DNA from: JACQFZ01 sp045810625
GTDB taxonomy: Bacteria > Pseudomonadota > Gammaproteobacteria > Acidiferrobacterales > Sulfurifustaceae
Length of the DNA stretch: 64,000 nt
Reading direction: 5' to 3'
Assembly: GCA_045810625.1 (NCBI GenBank)
Contig: JBJMVQ010000029.1
Span: forward strand, 94,281 to 158,280
This document shows, piece after piece, positions 33,631 through 42,784 of this stretch; the stretch's first letter is position 1; every line of letters starts with the position of its first letter. Under the pieces are notes generated by a model, which saw nothing but the letters and a program-made list of their open reading frames with translations, did not search any database and was not told where the DNA came from. Made by a program: the position numbers and the translations under genes.

Positions 33631-34824
33631 CTAGGCTGTCGGCGACGAGAGCCGGTAAGTCCGCAGCTTGTGCGAGAAATCGCGTAGTGCCTGAATGCCG
33701 GTGGCTTCCGCTTGCCGGCACCATTCCTCGATCGCATGCCGCAGGTGCTCCTGCGTCGTCGCCGAGCGCTGCCAGATGTCGGCAAGATTCTGCTTCATCG
33801 AGTAAACCGTCCGCAGCGTCGTGTTGATTTCGAGTGCCTTGTGCAGCCAGCGCCGGCTCGTGTCGTCGAGCAAGGTAGCTTCGCGAATCATCAGCCGCTT
33901 CGCCCGCTTCAATAAATCCCACGACTGGCGGTCGGCCCGGTTCGCTTTTTTCAGCTCTTCGCGGTAGACGTTCTGCATCACTTCGCGCGCGAAGTACGCC
34001 ATGACGTGAAACCGACCGACGACCACGGCTTTGACCGTGTCGAGGTCAATTTGCTGTTTGGTCGCATCGAGCGTCAGCTCGGGCGGAATCTTCTTCACGC
34101 GCGCTGCGCCGAGGCGTTCGAGCAGCCGGATGTAGAGCCAGCCGATGTCGAACTCCCAATGCTTCGAGGACAGTTTCGCGGAGCTGGGGAACGTATGGTG
34201 ATTGTTGTGCAGCTCCTCGCCGCCGATCAGGATGCCCCACGGCACGATATTGCGGCTCGCATCCTGGACTTCATAGTTTCGATAACCCCAGTAATGTCCG
34301 ATGCCGTTAATGACGCCGGCGGCGAAGAACGGAATCCACGCCATCTGCACGGCCCAAATCGTGAGACCGATCGGACCGAAGAGAACCAAGTTGATCACCA
34401 GCATCGACGCGATGCCCCAGGTGTTACGCCGGGAGTAGAGATGCCGCTCGATCCAGTCGTCGGGCGTGCCATGACCGTACTTCGCGAGTATTTCCCCGTC
34501 TTTCGAGGCGACGCGATATAGCGAGGTGCCATCCCATAAGACTTTGCGAATTCCCCATTGCTGCGGACTGTGGGGGTCGTCGGGTGTTTCGACTTTCGCG
34601 TGGTGTTTGCGATGTACCGCGGCCCATTCCTTTGTGATCATTCCGGTGGTGAGCCAAAGCCAGAAGCGGAAAAAGTGGCTGACGACGGGATGCAGATCGA
34701 GCGCCCGGTGCGCTTGGTGCCGATGCAGGTAGATCGTGACGCTCGCGATGGTGATATGTGTGAAGACCAAAGCCACAAGCACATAACCCCACCACGGGAG
34801 ACTGACTACGCCGGTCAGAAGCAC
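33631..34824 (-). CDS. desA: Acyl-CoA/fatty acid desaturase with C-terminal transposase-like domain
   Basis: Membrane diiron desaturase introducing a double bond into fatty acyl chains. Residues 1-240 carry four hydrophobic helices and the three histidine boxes: HRHQAH (about 35), HRKHH (about 71) and HNNHH (about 207). Residues 240-397 are soluble, helical and basic (GRFHVMAYFAREVM through ATGIQALRDFSHKLRTY) and resemble the C-terminal part of ISL3-family transposases. To my knowledge this fusion recurs in the DesA group of gammaproteobacteria. The GTG start at 34824 has GAGG 6 bp upstream. It ends at a shared terminator. Confidence 0.88.
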   Translation of the reverse strand: MLLTGVVSLPWWGYVLVALVFTHITIASVTIYLHRHQAHRALDLHPVVSHFFRFWLWLTTGMITKEWAAVHRKHHAKVETPDDPHSPQQWGIRKVLWDGTSLYRVASKDGEILAKYGHGTPDDWIERHLYSRRNTWGIASMLVINLVLFGPIGLTIWAVQMAWIPFFAAGVINGIGHYWGYRNYEVQDASRNIVPWGILIGGEELHNNHHTFPSSAKLSSKHWEFDIGWLYIRLLERLGAARVKKIPPELTLDATKQQIDLDTVKAVVVGRFHVMAYFAREVMQNVYREELKKANRADRQSWDLLKRAKRLMIREATLLDDTSRRWLHKALEINTTLRTVYSMKQNLADIWQRSATTQEHLRHAIEEWCRQAEATGIQALRDFSHKLRTYRLSSPTA

Positions 34825-34887
34825 ACAGAGGTCCTCGTTTTTTGAGTCTTCAAAGTATAACGCATCATCAGAATCGCACCTATCCCG

Positions 34888-35580
34888 TTAATTTGCCGGT
34901 ACTTTCGATGACGTCGGCGTTACCAGCCCCTGTACCGCATCCACGCGACCGTCAAGCAGCACCCGCCCGTTCTGAACCGTCAGCCGTCCTTCGACGAACC
35001 AGCGTATCGCGAGGGGATAAATGCGGTGTTCCTCGATCAAAACGCGGGCGGCAAGTGTGTCCGCAGTGTCGCCGGGCAATACGGGGACTGCGGCCTGCGC
35101 GATGATCGGCCCGCTGTCCACGTCGTGCGTCACGAAATGTACCGTAGCGCCGTGCTGTTTCGCGCCTTCGGCGAGCGCACGCTCGTGGGTCCGAAGACCG
35201 GGGAACGCCGGCAGCAGAGACGGGTGGATATTAATGAGGCGCCCGGCATAGCGATCGATCAGCTCAGCGCCGAGCACGCGCATGAAGCCGGCGAGCACCA
35301 CGAGATCCGGACGATTCCGGTCGATACGGTCCTGTAGCGCCCGGTCAAATTCCGAACGTGCAGAGTACCGACGATGATCGACCACTTCGGTCGGGATTCC
35401 GTGACAGCGAGCGACTTCCAATCCCGGCGCCTCCGGCCGATTGCTGATCACGGCGCAGATCTCTATGGGCAGGTTGCCGCACCGGTTCGCTTCGATGATC
35501 GCTTCGAGATTGCTGCCGCGGCCGGAAATCAACACCACCACTCGACAACGCGGCGATGCTTCATGCTGTATCGGATGCAC
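34888..35580 (-). CDS. purN: Phosphoribosylglycinamide formyltransferase
   Basis: Transfers the formyl group of 10-formyl-tetrahydrofolate to GAR in purine synthesis. Diagnostic motifs are VVLISGRGSNLEAI near the N-terminus, the catalytic INIHPSLLPAFPG (about 115-127, with Asn and His) and HFVTHDVDSGPII with the catalytic Asp. The 230-residue length uses GTG 35580, 4 bp downstream of the purM stop and giving tight coupling; a longer frame inside purM is open but unneeded. It is the second gene of purM-purN. Confidence 0.94.
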   Translation of the reverse strand: MHPIQHEASPRCRVVVLISGRGSNLEAIIEANRCGNLPIEICAVISNRPEAPGLEVARCHGIPTEVVDHRRYSARSEFDRALQDRIDRNRPDLVVLAGFMRVLGAELIDRYAGRLINIHPSLLPAFPGLRTHERALAEGAKQHGATVHFVTHDVDSGPIIAQAAVPVLPGDTADTLAARVLIEEHRIYPLAIRWFVEGRLTVQNGRVLLDGRVDAVQGLVTPTSSKVPAN

Positions 35581-35584
35581 GACC

Positions 35585-36634
35585 TTAAACGATGACTGCC
35601 TCGGGCTCGCCCGGCCGCGCCTCGACGTACCCGACGCGCATCGCGCTTTCGCCTGCTTGGGCAAGGAGCTCGATCACGCCGTCGGCCTGATCGGGCGGAA
35701 CCACCACGAGCATGCCGAGCCCGCAGTTGAATGTCCGGTACATCTCGGCGTCGTCGACGCCGCCGGTTTGCTGGAGCCAGTCGAAGACGGGTCCCCGTTT
35801 CCAGCGGCTGGCCTCGAGCACCGCCCGCGTGCCCTCGGGCAGTACGCGCGGCAGGTTGCCGGGGATGCCGCCGCCGGTGATGTGCGCACAGCCGCGGACG
35901 TCGAACTTCCGCATCAAAGCAAGCAACGGCTTCACATAAATGCGAGTCGGTGCGAGCAGCGCTTCACCGAGAGTGCGTGGGTCGCCGGCGGCGAATTTCT
36001 GGTCGAGCGAAGCTTCCGCGGTCGCCACGATCTTGCGTATGAGCGAATACCCGTTCGAGTGCGGGCCGCTCGAAGCGAGGCCGATCACCACGTCATTCGG
36101 CTTGACGCGTGAGCCGTCGATGATCCGGCTGCGCTCGACGGCGCCGACGCAGAAGCCGGCGAGATCGTAGTCCGAGGCAGCGTACATGCCGGGCATTTCC
36201 GCGGTCTCGCCGCCGATCAGTGCGGCCCCGGCCTGGCGACAGCCTTCGGCGATGCCGGCGATCACGCTGCGTGCGACCCGGTTATCGAGCTTGCCGGTTG
36301 CGAAATAGTCGAGAAAGAAGAGCGGCTCCGCGCCTTGTACGACGACGTCGTTCGCGCACATGGCGACGAGATCGATGCCGATCGTGTCGTGCCGGTCGAG
36401 ATCGATGGCGAGCTTCAGCTTCGTGCCGACGCCATCGGTGCCGGCCACCAGCACCGGGTCTTTGTAAGTGCCGGGTGGAATCTGAAACAGCGCGCCGAAG
36501 CCCCCGATGCCGGCGAGCACACCGGGGCGGTTCGTGCTGGCGGCGATCGGTTTGATCGCTTCGACCAATTCATCGCCGGCATCGATATCAACGCCGGCAT
36601 CACGGTAGCTGAGCGGTGTGCGGGGAGCTTTCAA
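35585..36634 (-). CDS. purM: Phosphoribosylformylglycinamidine cyclo-ligase
   Basis: Closes the imidazole ring, making AIR from FGAM with ATP. Motifs: LSYRDAGVDIDAGDELV at the N-terminus, LVAGTDGVGTKLKLA, GGETAEMPGMY and HITGGGIPGNLPRVLP. No ATG fits before the conserved N-terminus. I take TTG 36634 (349 residues, near the usual 345), which lacks a clear ribosome binding site, so the start is uncertain. It leads the purM-purN unit, divergent from the phosphatidyltransferase at 36774. Confidence 0.9.
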   Translation of the reverse strand: MKAPRTPLSYRDAGVDIDAGDELVEAIKPIAASTNRPGVLAGIGGFGALFQIPPGTYKDPVLVAGTDGVGTKLKLAIDLDRHDTIGIDLVAMCANDVVVQGAEPLFFLDYFATGKLDNRVARSVIAGIAEGCRQAGAALIGGETAEMPGMYAASDYDLAGFCVGAVERSRIIDGSRVKPNDVVIGLASSGPHSNGYSLIRKIVATAEASLDQKFAAGDPRTLGEALLAPTRIYVKPLLALMRKFDVRGCAHITGGGIPGNLPRVLPEGTRAVLEASRWKRGPVFDWLQQTGGVDDAEMYRTFNCGLGMLVVVPPDQADGVIELLAQAGESAMRVGYVEARPGEPEAVIV

Positions 36635-36773
36635 GGACGGGTCTACGTTTTGCGCGAGGCGTAATAGTAGGATGCGCCGTTCGCAGGCGCAAACTTGACT
36701 TGCGGGAGGGTCGCCTTTAGCGTGGCCGCTCCCCATGTCCGGCGCGCTGCCGCGCCGCGAACGGAATGTGTGC

Positions 36774-37346
36774 ATGAACGTCTCGCAAGTGCCGAATATC
36801 ATCACGCTCGCGCGCCTTGCGCTTGCCCCCGCGTTCGTGCTGGTCTTGAACAACGGCAATTACGTGGCGGCGCTCATTCTCTTCGCTGTCGCCGGTTTTT
36901 CCGACGGGCTCGACGGCTTGATCGCCAAACGGTTTCACTACGAAAGCCGCCTCGGCGCGATCCTCGATCCCGCGGCCGACAAGATCCTCCTGGTGAGCAG
37001 TTACGTCATGCTCACGATTCTCGGGCACTTGCCGGTTTGGCTCGTCATCGTCGTCGCGTTTCGCGATCTGCTGATTATCGGGGGGTACCTCGCGTACACG
37101 TCGATGTACGGCCCGGTACAGATGCGCCCGAGCGCGCTCAGCAAGTTCAACACGTTTCTGCAGATCGCGCTCGTCGTCGTGGTTCTCGCCGAGCAGGCCA
37201 CCGTCAGCGACTTTCCGCTCGTGATACAGACGCTCGTGTACGCGGTGTTCGTTACGACGGTCGCGAGCGGTGCGCATTATCTGTGGATGTGGGGCGTCAT
37301 GAAGGAAATAGAACCGGTGCGGCGCACCGGCCGGCGCAAAGCATGA
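36774..37346 (+). CDS. CDP-alcohol phosphatidyltransferase
   Basis: A 190-residue integral membrane enzyme of phospholipid synthesis with four to six helices. The family signature is present as SDGLDGLIAKRFHYESRLG then AILDPAADK (about 40-65), with both Asp pairs; the usual Arg after DG-x2-A is Lys. PgsA-like phosphatidylglycerophosphate synthase or cardiolipin-synthase-type activity is likely. ATG 36774 agrees with the family start MNVSQVPNIITLAR. It is upstream of hda with a 52-bp gap, as in other gammaproteobacteria. Confidence 0.88.
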   Translation: MNVSQVPNIITLARLALAPAFVLVLNNGNYVAALILFAVAGFSDGLDGLIAKRFHYESRLGAILDPAADKILLVSSYVMLTILGHLPVWLVIVVAFRDLLIIGGYLAYTSMYGPVQMRPSALSKFNTFLQIALVVVVLAEQATVSDFPLVIQTLVYAVFVTTVASGAHYLWMWGVMKEIEPVRRTGRRKA

Positions 37347-37398
37347 ACACGCGTACGCCGCGGGCACGTCGGAACCTGCATTCGAAGCGGACTGCGCA

Positions 37399-38109
37399 AT
37401 GACGGCACAACTCGCGCTCAATCTGCGCCTGCGTGACGGTTCGTCGTTCGAGAACTTTTACGCGGGTGCGAACGCCGAAGCGGTTGCGCGGCTGGGCGCG
37501 CTCATCGTCGATCCCGTCGGTTCCGAGCCGGCGACGCTTTTCCTCTCGGGAGAAACGGCGAGCGGCAAATCGCATTTGCTGCAGGCGGCGTGTCGCTTCG
37601 TTCAGGCCCGCGGCGGCGCGGCGCTCTATGTGCCCTTGGCCGAGCCACAGCTCACGCCCGATGTGCTCGAGGCCGCCGAGGAAGCGTTTCTCGTCTGTTT
37701 GGACGATCTCGATCGTGTCGCCGGCAATGCGAAATGGGAGTCGGCGCTCTTCGCGCTCTATGAGCTCGCGCGTGCGAACGGCGCGCGTCTGGTGGCCGCC
37801 GGCAACGCCGCGCCGGCGCAGCTCGGTTTGCGGATGCCGGAGCTGGCAACCCGCCTCGCTTGGGGCGCCGTCTATCAGCTGCATCCGCTCGATGACAGCG
37901 CGAAGCTCGAAGCCGTGCGGCTGCGGGCGCGCAACCGCGGCTTCGAGTTACCGGCCGAGGTCGCGCGCTATATTCTCAACCGTTATCCGCGCGACATGCA
38001 CTCGCTGTTCGCGCTGCTCGAGCGCATCGATGTCGCCGCGCTCGCGCGGCAGCGGCGCGTTACGATTCCGTTTCTGCGGAGCCTCGAAGCGGCGAACGAC
38101 GCCAGGTGA
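37399..38109 (+). CDS. hda: DnaA regulatory inactivator Hda
   Basis: A 236-residue AAA+ protein homologous to the DnaA ATPase domain. With the DNA-loaded sliding clamp it stimulates ATP hydrolysis by DnaA to prevent re-initiation. The N-terminal clamp-binding motif QLALNL is present (residues 4-9). The P-loop is GETASGKSHL (about 51-60), followed by Walker B-like VCLDDLD and a C-terminal lid. Its last 50 bp overlap the convergent DUF2069 gene. Confidence 0.93.
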   Translation: MTAQLALNLRLRDGSSFENFYAGANAEAVARLGALIVDPVGSEPATLFLSGETASGKSHLLQAACRFVQARGGAALYVPLAEPQLTPDVLEAAEEAFLVCLDDLDRVAGNAKWESALFALYELARANGARLVAAGNAAPAQLGLRMPELATRLAWGAVYQLHPLDDSAKLEAVRLRARNRGFELPAEVARYILNRYPRDMHSLFALLERIDVAALARQRRVTIPFLRSLEAANDAR

Positions 38110-38467
38110 AGCGCGCGTAGAACGTCGCGGCGACGACGAAAACGAGCGCGAGCAGCGTTTGAGCCGTTCCGTATACGAACCCTTCCGGAGCGTTCGACCT
38201 CAGGGCGTCGTAAGCAACGGCGATGCCGTCGCAGAAATAAAGAAGCGCCAGAAGTGACGCGAGCACGTACACTCGCGCTCGACCACGCCAGAGACCGGGT
38301 AGGGGGACGAGCAGCGGTATCGCCTTGAGCCCCAGCCAAAACGTGCGTGCGACCGGCGTAGCCGGCGCGGCCCACGCCTCCCACAACACGATCGCGACGA
38401 GTAACAGGCCGTAAGCGGCGAGCGCGACAGCCCTGGTCGCACGCAGACGAGTATCGACTTCAGTCAC
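38060..38467 (-). CDS. DUF2069 membrane protein
   Basis: A 135-residue inner-membrane protein with four hydrophobic helices. The GLKAIPLLVPLPGLWRGR segment (about 47-64) is typical of DUF2069. It starts 8 bp inside the end of wrbA (38460-38467), the usual gammaproteobacterial wrbA-DUF2069 pair, and its 3' end overlaps hda. No function is known. Confidence 0.88.
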   Translation of the reverse strand: MTEVDTRLRATRAVALAAYGLLLVAIVLWEAWAAPATPVARTFWLGLKAIPLLVPLPGLWRGRARVYVLASLLALLYFCDGIAVAYDALRSNAPEGFVYGTAQTLLALVFVVAATFYARFTWRRSPLRGSAETES

Positions 38468-39056
38468 GACGTGCGAGCGCCGCCGCGGTTCCAGCGAGCC
38501 GGCGTCCGAGCGCGCGGCATAGCTTTGCTTCGTCTTCGGTGACGGGCCGATCGTTGTTGGTGCCCGAAACGTGGCTTGCGCCGTAAGGCGTTCCGCCGCT
38601 CGCGGTCTGCATCAGCGCCGCTTCCGTATACGGCACGCCGACGAGCAGCATGCCGTGATGGAGCAGCGGCAGCATCATGGAAACGAGTGTCGTCTCCTGT
38701 CCGCCGTGCAGGCTGGCGCTCGAGGTGAATACCGCCGCGGGTTTCCCGGCGAGCGCGCCGCTGACCCAAAGTGCGCTGGTGGTGTCGAGGAAATATTTGA
38801 GCGGTGCCGCCATGTTCCCGAACCGGGTCGGACTGCCGAGCGCGAGCCCGATGCACTCCTGCAGATCTTCGAGCGTGGCGTATGGCGGGCCATCCGCGGG
38901 AATGGCCGGGGCGGTCGCTTCCGAGACCGGCGAAATTTCGGGCACCGTGCGAACCCGCGCGTGGACGCCCGCGCTTTCGATACCCCGCGCGATCTGATTT
39001 GCCATCTCGCGCAGAGCGCCGTGGCGGCTGTAGTAGAGAACCAGAATGTCGGACAT
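38460..39056 (-). CDS. wrbA: NAD(P)H:quinone oxidoreductase, WrbA type
   Basis: A 198-residue flavodoxin-fold protein. The FMN phosphate-binding start ILVLYYSRHGALREMA (about 4-19), GSPTRFGNMA (about 75-84) and FTSSASLHGGQETT (about 113-126) are all characteristic of WrbA. It reduces quinones by two electrons, protecting against oxidative stress. ATG 39056 is chosen to agree with the family start MSDILVLYYS. It is co-transcribed with DUF2069. Confidence 0.92.
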   Translation of the reverse strand: MSDILVLYYSRHGALREMANQIARGIESAGVHARVRTVPEISPVSEATAPAIPADGPPYATLEDLQECIGLALGSPTRFGNMAAPLKYFLDTTSALWVSGALAGKPAAVFTSSASLHGGQETTLVSMMLPLLHHGMLLVGVPYTEAALMQTASGGTPYGASHVSGTNNDRPVTEDEAKLCRALGRRLAGTAAALARRD

Positions 39057-39145
39057 GGAAACGGGCCGGATCAGAGGCGGGCATTGTAACGCCGCGTCCG
39101 TGCATCGCCCATCGCCGGGCAGATGCGGCAAAGGCGGGCGGGTCG

Positions 39146-40753
39146 CTAGCTCGCCTCGATGAATTCGATGCGCTCGAAACCTTGCGCGGCTTCCACCAGC
39201 CGCTGCGCGATGAGTCGACGAAGCTTCGTGCCGTCGTCGAGAACGAGCGCGCGTTGGGGTCGAAATACGCTGCGCGGAGTGACGAGCGTCTGCGGTTGCT
39301 TCAGCGCGGGAATCGGCGGCAGCAGCAGCGCGGCCAGAAAGTCGCTTTCCGCGTTGTCGTCGGCGACGACCTTGATCGCAACCGGTACGGCCGCGGGCGC
39401 GAGGCGCTCCGTGCCGATCTCGACGTGTGCGGGGTTTGGGCTGCGCACCCAGCGCACGGCGTTGATCGTCCAAGGGTCGTCGCGGGTGAAGCGAGTCGCG
39501 ACCACATCGCCCACCGCCACGCGCCGGCGCAATTCGCCGGTGTGGCTCATCGACATGCCGCCGGCGCTCTCGTCTTCGATGTTCCAGAGCGCGTACTCCG
39601 GTTCGGCTGCCTGCGCCGACGGTTCGCGCGCCTCGTCCTGGGGGCGGAACGGACCCACGCGCCTGCTGCTCGGCAGGAATCGGCGGCCACCGTTCAGCCA
39701 GTAGCCGATGGCGTCCAAACCGACCGCGACTTCGACGCCGGTATTCGTGCGTTGGCTGCGCCGGAACGTTCGCTTCGGGTTGATGCCCCAGACGTTGATC
39801 AGACGCAGCAGCAGCTCGTGTCCGCCTGCTCGATAAAAATCGGGAGGCAGCCGGGAGGCAGGTACTTGTCCATCCTGCAGTTGCTTCAACTGGGAATGAA
39901 TGTGGCGCGCGAGCTCGACCGTGTCGAGCAGACCATAACGGTCGGCGCGCTGGAGTATCGTGCCTTTACTGTGAAGAATTCCCGCGCGGTCCGATTCGAG
40001 ATCGATCAGGAAATGGCAGTTGGGTTCCGTTTGTCCGACTCCGCGCCGTAAGGACGCGCGGTCGGCGTAATTTTCGAGATACTGATCCATTTTCACGATC
40101 ATCGGCGACGGCAGGTGATAGGGATCCCCGAGGTCGAGCAGTAGCGCATGTTTGTACGCTCGTGCGACGGTTCCCCTACCGTCGATACCGTTGACGTTGT
40201 CCGGTACCTCCACCGTCGTGATGCCGAAGCGCTCGGCATGCGCGTACAGGGTGTGGATTTCGCGCCACAGCTTCGCGGGCGCCGGGGCGTACGACAGAAA
40301 CGAGGCGAGGAGGGTTTCCGTCAAATAACGAATCGCGCGTTGCAGCGGGAGCGCGGATTCGATCGCATCGCGGCGACGTCCGCCCGGAAGCTGGCTGTTC
40401 GCGAGCACGACATGCTTGTAGCCGTATGCGAGCTCGAGCGCGAAATGACGACTCTGCTCCGCGGTCGCCTGCTGCCGGGCGCCAAGCGGCAGCGGCACGC
40501 CCACGTAGTGCTTGCGCAGCTCGAGCGTGAGATGCCGGACCGGCGCACGGTAACGTTCGAGCAGCGCCAGGCGGATGTCGGCTGGTACGTCGGCTCGGTT
40601 GTAGGCCTGTAGGTTTGCGTAAAGCTTGCCGCCGGTGGCGCTCGAATCGAGCAGCGGTAGCCCGGCGAGCCAGCGTTCGACTCGTTCGGGATCTAGCTCA
40701 AGATCAGAAAACGGTGTTGCAGCGTTGTCGGGTACCGAAAGTTCAAGGCCCAT
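39146..40753 (-). CDS. Uncharacterised 535-residue cytoplasmic protein, possible PilZ-like C-terminus
   Basis: A full-length frame with normal codon use but no family I recognise with certainty. Residues 1-320 look helical and globular without membrane segments. Residues 330-535 are beta-rich and contain RRSQR (about 345) followed later by DESAGG (about 394), spaced unusually far apart but resembling the RxxxR and DxSxxG of c-di-GMP-binding PilZ domains. It lies 55 bp downstream of nothing but ahead of wrbA, on the same strand as aspA, and may be co-transcribed with neither. A c-di-GMP effector is a hypothesis only. Confidence 0.65.
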   Translation of the reverse strand: MGLELSVPDNAATPFSDLELDPERVERWLAGLPLLDSSATGGKLYANLQAYNRADVPADIRLALLERYRAPVRHLTLELRKHYVGVPLPLGARQQATAEQSRHFALELAYGYKHVVLANSQLPGGRRRDAIESALPLQRAIRYLTETLLASFLSYAPAPAKLWREIHTLYAHAERFGITTVEVPDNVNGIDGRGTVARAYKHALLLDLGDPYHLPSPMIVKMDQYLENYADRASLRRGVGQTEPNCHFLIDLESDRAGILHSKGTILQRADRYGLLDTVELARHIHSQLKQLQDGQVPASRLPPDFYRAGGHELLLRLINVWGINPKRTFRRSQRTNTGVEVAVGLDAIGYWLNGGRRFLPSSRRVGPFRPQDEAREPSAQAAEPEYALWNIEDESAGGMSMSHTGELRRRVAVGDVVATRFTRDDPWTINAVRWVRSPNPAHVEIGTERLAPAAVPVAIKVVADDNAESDFLAALLLPPIPALKQPQTLVTPRSVFRPQRALVLDDGTKLRRLIAQRLVEAAQGFERIEFIEAS

Positions 40754-40808
40754 GGTTATTTTTGAGTAGAACTTCCCTCGCCTATGGAACCGCGAGCGGT
40801 GTCCGCCG

Positions 40809-42209
40809 TCAACGGCGTTCCAGTTTGCCGGACAGCGCCGCCTGCTCGACCAGCCGGTCGAAGTCGGCGCTCGTCATCAGGCCCTTCTCCGCCACGATAT
40901 CCCGCACGGCACGCCCGGTGCGTTGCGATTCCTTGGCCACCTCCGCGGCCGCGGCGTAGCCGATCGAGGTGTTGAGCAGCGTTGCGAGGCCGACACTCGC
41001 GTGCGCGTAGTCGGCGCACCGCGCGCGATTTACCGTGAGCCCCTTCAGCCCCTTCTCGGTCACCGCGTCCACCGCGTTCGTCAGCCAGTCGAACGCATCG
41101 AACAGTGCCGAGCCGAGCGCGGGCATGAGGACGTTCAGCTCGAGTTGGCCGGCCTGCGTCATGCCCGCCACCGCGGCGTCCTGGCCGATGATCTGGTAGC
41201 ACACCTGGTTCAGCATCTCGAACATGACTGGATTCACTTTCCCCGGCATGATGGAGGAGCCGGGTTGCACCGCCGGCAACTCGATCTCGGCGAATCCCGT
41301 GCGCGGGCCGGAGGCGAGCAGGCGCATGTCGTTGCTGACGCGGGTCAGCTCGAGCGCGATGAGCCGCAAGCTGTGCGACACGCGCTGCAGATCGGCCATC
41401 GATTGCATCTGCGCGGTGAGATCGGGTGCGGGCCGAATCGCCTCGCCGGTCATGCGCGCGAGCTCCTCGGCCGCGCGCGTCACGTAGCCGGGCGCCGTGT
41501 TGAGTCCGGTGCCGACGGCCGAGCCGCCGAGGCCGATCTCGCAAAGCGCCGGCCGGTTCGACGCCAGATCGGCCGCGCAGCGGCGCAGGGTGAACGCGTA
41601 CGCCGCGAACTCGCGCCCGATAGTCGTCGGCACGGCGTCCTGCAAATGCGTGCGCCCGCTCTTGATCGTTCCGCGCTCGCGTTCGGCGACGCGTTCGTAC
41701 TCGGTCGCCATGTTTTCGAGCGTACGAGTGAGGCGCGGCAGCTTGGCGAGCACCGCGAGCCGGATCGCCGTCGGGATCGTGTCGTTGGTGCTCTGGCCCA
41801 TGTTCACATGGTCGTTCGGATGTACCGGCCGGTACTCGCCGCGATTTCCGCCAAGCGCGACGTTCGCGAGATTCGCGACGACTTCGTTGGTGTTCATGTT
41901 ATGGCTCGTGCCGGCTCCGGCTTGGAACCGGTCCACCACGAATTGCTCATGGTGTTCCCCGGCGACGACCGCATCGCAGGCGGCGACGACCGCATCGGCG
42001 CGCGCCGCGTCGAGCCAGCCCGCGTCGCGATTTGCGATCGCCGCTGCGCGCTTGATGCGAACATGCGCGATAATAAAATCTCGGTCGGGGACGCGGCCGG
42101 AAATCGGAAAGTTGGCGCGGGCACGCGCCGTCTGGATGCCGTACCATGCGTCGGCCGGTACGGCGAACTCGCCGAGTGCGTCCTTCTCGATCCGGAATTT
42201 TTGATCCAT
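40809..42209 (-). CDS. aspA: Aspartate ammonia-lyase (fumarase/aspartase superfamily)
   Basis: A 466-residue superfamily member converting aspartate to fumarate and ammonia, reversibly. The start RIEKDALGEFAVPADAWYGI is more aspartase- than FumC-like. HVNMGQSTNDTIPT (about 134-147), SGRTHLQDAVPTT (about 184) and the mobile catalytic loop GSSIMPGKVN (about 315) are intact. GGAG lies 6 bp before ATG 42209. Fumarase class II is the alternative, since the superfamily signature is shared. It diverges from the thioredoxin-like gene at 42256. Confidence 0.85.
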   Translation of the reverse strand: MDQKFRIEKDALGEFAVPADAWYGIQTARARANFPISGRVPDRDFIIAHVRIKRAAAIANRDAGWLDAARADAVVAACDAVVAGEHHEQFVVDRFQAGAGTSHNMNTNEVVANLANVALGGNRGEYRPVHPNDHVNMGQSTNDTIPTAIRLAVLAKLPRLTRTLENMATEYERVAERERGTIKSGRTHLQDAVPTTIGREFAAYAFTLRRCAADLASNRPALCEIGLGGSAVGTGLNTAPGYVTRAAEELARMTGEAIRPAPDLTAQMQSMADLQRVSHSLRLIALELTRVSNDMRLLASGPRTGFAEIELPAVQPGSSIMPGKVNPVMFEMLNQVCYQIIGQDAAVAGMTQAGQLELNVLMPALGSALFDAFDWLTNAVDAVTEKGLKGLTVNRARCADYAHASVGLATLLNTSIGYAAAAEVAKESQRTGRAVRDIVAEKGLMTSADFDRLVEQAALSGKLERR

Positions 42210-42255
42210 CGCCGGCTCCAACGGATGTCCGGGATTATAAATGGGAGCAGACGAG

Positions 42256-42780
42256 ATGTATTGCGGAAGGGTTCGACACGGGAGAGCGCTGCGGACTGTT
42301 TGGTTTTTGCTGCTCGCCTGGCTGTTGTTCTTGCCGGCGGTTGCGCGTCCCGCCGCGCCGAACGTCACGCTACCGGACCTCGACGGAAAACCGCATCGTG
42401 TCAGTGAATATATCGGCAAGGGACGCTGGACGGTCGTCACGATTTGGTCCGCGGATTGTCCGATCTGTCGGCGCGAGATGTATCACATGACCTTTCTGCA
42501 CGACGAGCACAAAGACCGCGACCTGCGTGTGCTCGGGCTTTCGATCGACGGTGCGGCCAACCGCGACAAAGCGCGCGACTTCGCCGACGAGCAGACGCTG
42601 AACTTTCCGAACCTCCTCGGAACGCCGGGCGACGCGACACGCCTGAGCGGTCATCGGCTCGCGGGAACGCCGACGTATTATTTTTTCGCGCCGGACGGCA
42701 GCTTCGTCACGCAGCGCGTCGGCGCGGTAACACAAGCGCAAGCCGAACACTTGCTGGCGACGTTGAAACAAGCTCATTGA
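42256..42780 (+). CDS. TlpA-like thioredoxin-fold protein, exported
   Basis: A 174-residue protein with an N-terminal signal or anchor (WFLLLAWLLFLPAVA) and a thioredoxin/peroxiredoxin-like domain carrying the redox pair CPIC in IWSADCPICRREM (about 65). The cis-proline loop GTPTYYFF is present. It is probably a periplasmic thiol-disulfide oxidoreductase. I choose ATG 42256, with GGGAG 8 bp upstream, over ATG 42241. The stop lies 4 bp before acyP. Confidence 0.82.
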   Translation: MYCGRVRHGRALRTVWFLLLAWLLFLPAVARPAAPNVTLPDLDGKPHRVSEYIGKGRWTVVTIWSADCPICRREMYHMTFLHDEHKDRDLRVLGLSIDGAANRDKARDFADEQTLNFPNLLGTPGDATRLSGHRLAGTPTYYFFAPDGSFVTQRVGAVTQAQAEHLLATLKQAH

Positions 42781-42784
42781 CGCG

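Noticed and set aside
40923..42407. 494-codon open frame on the plus strand
   Set aside because: Antisense to aspA; Arg/Gly/Ala-rich with no motifs.
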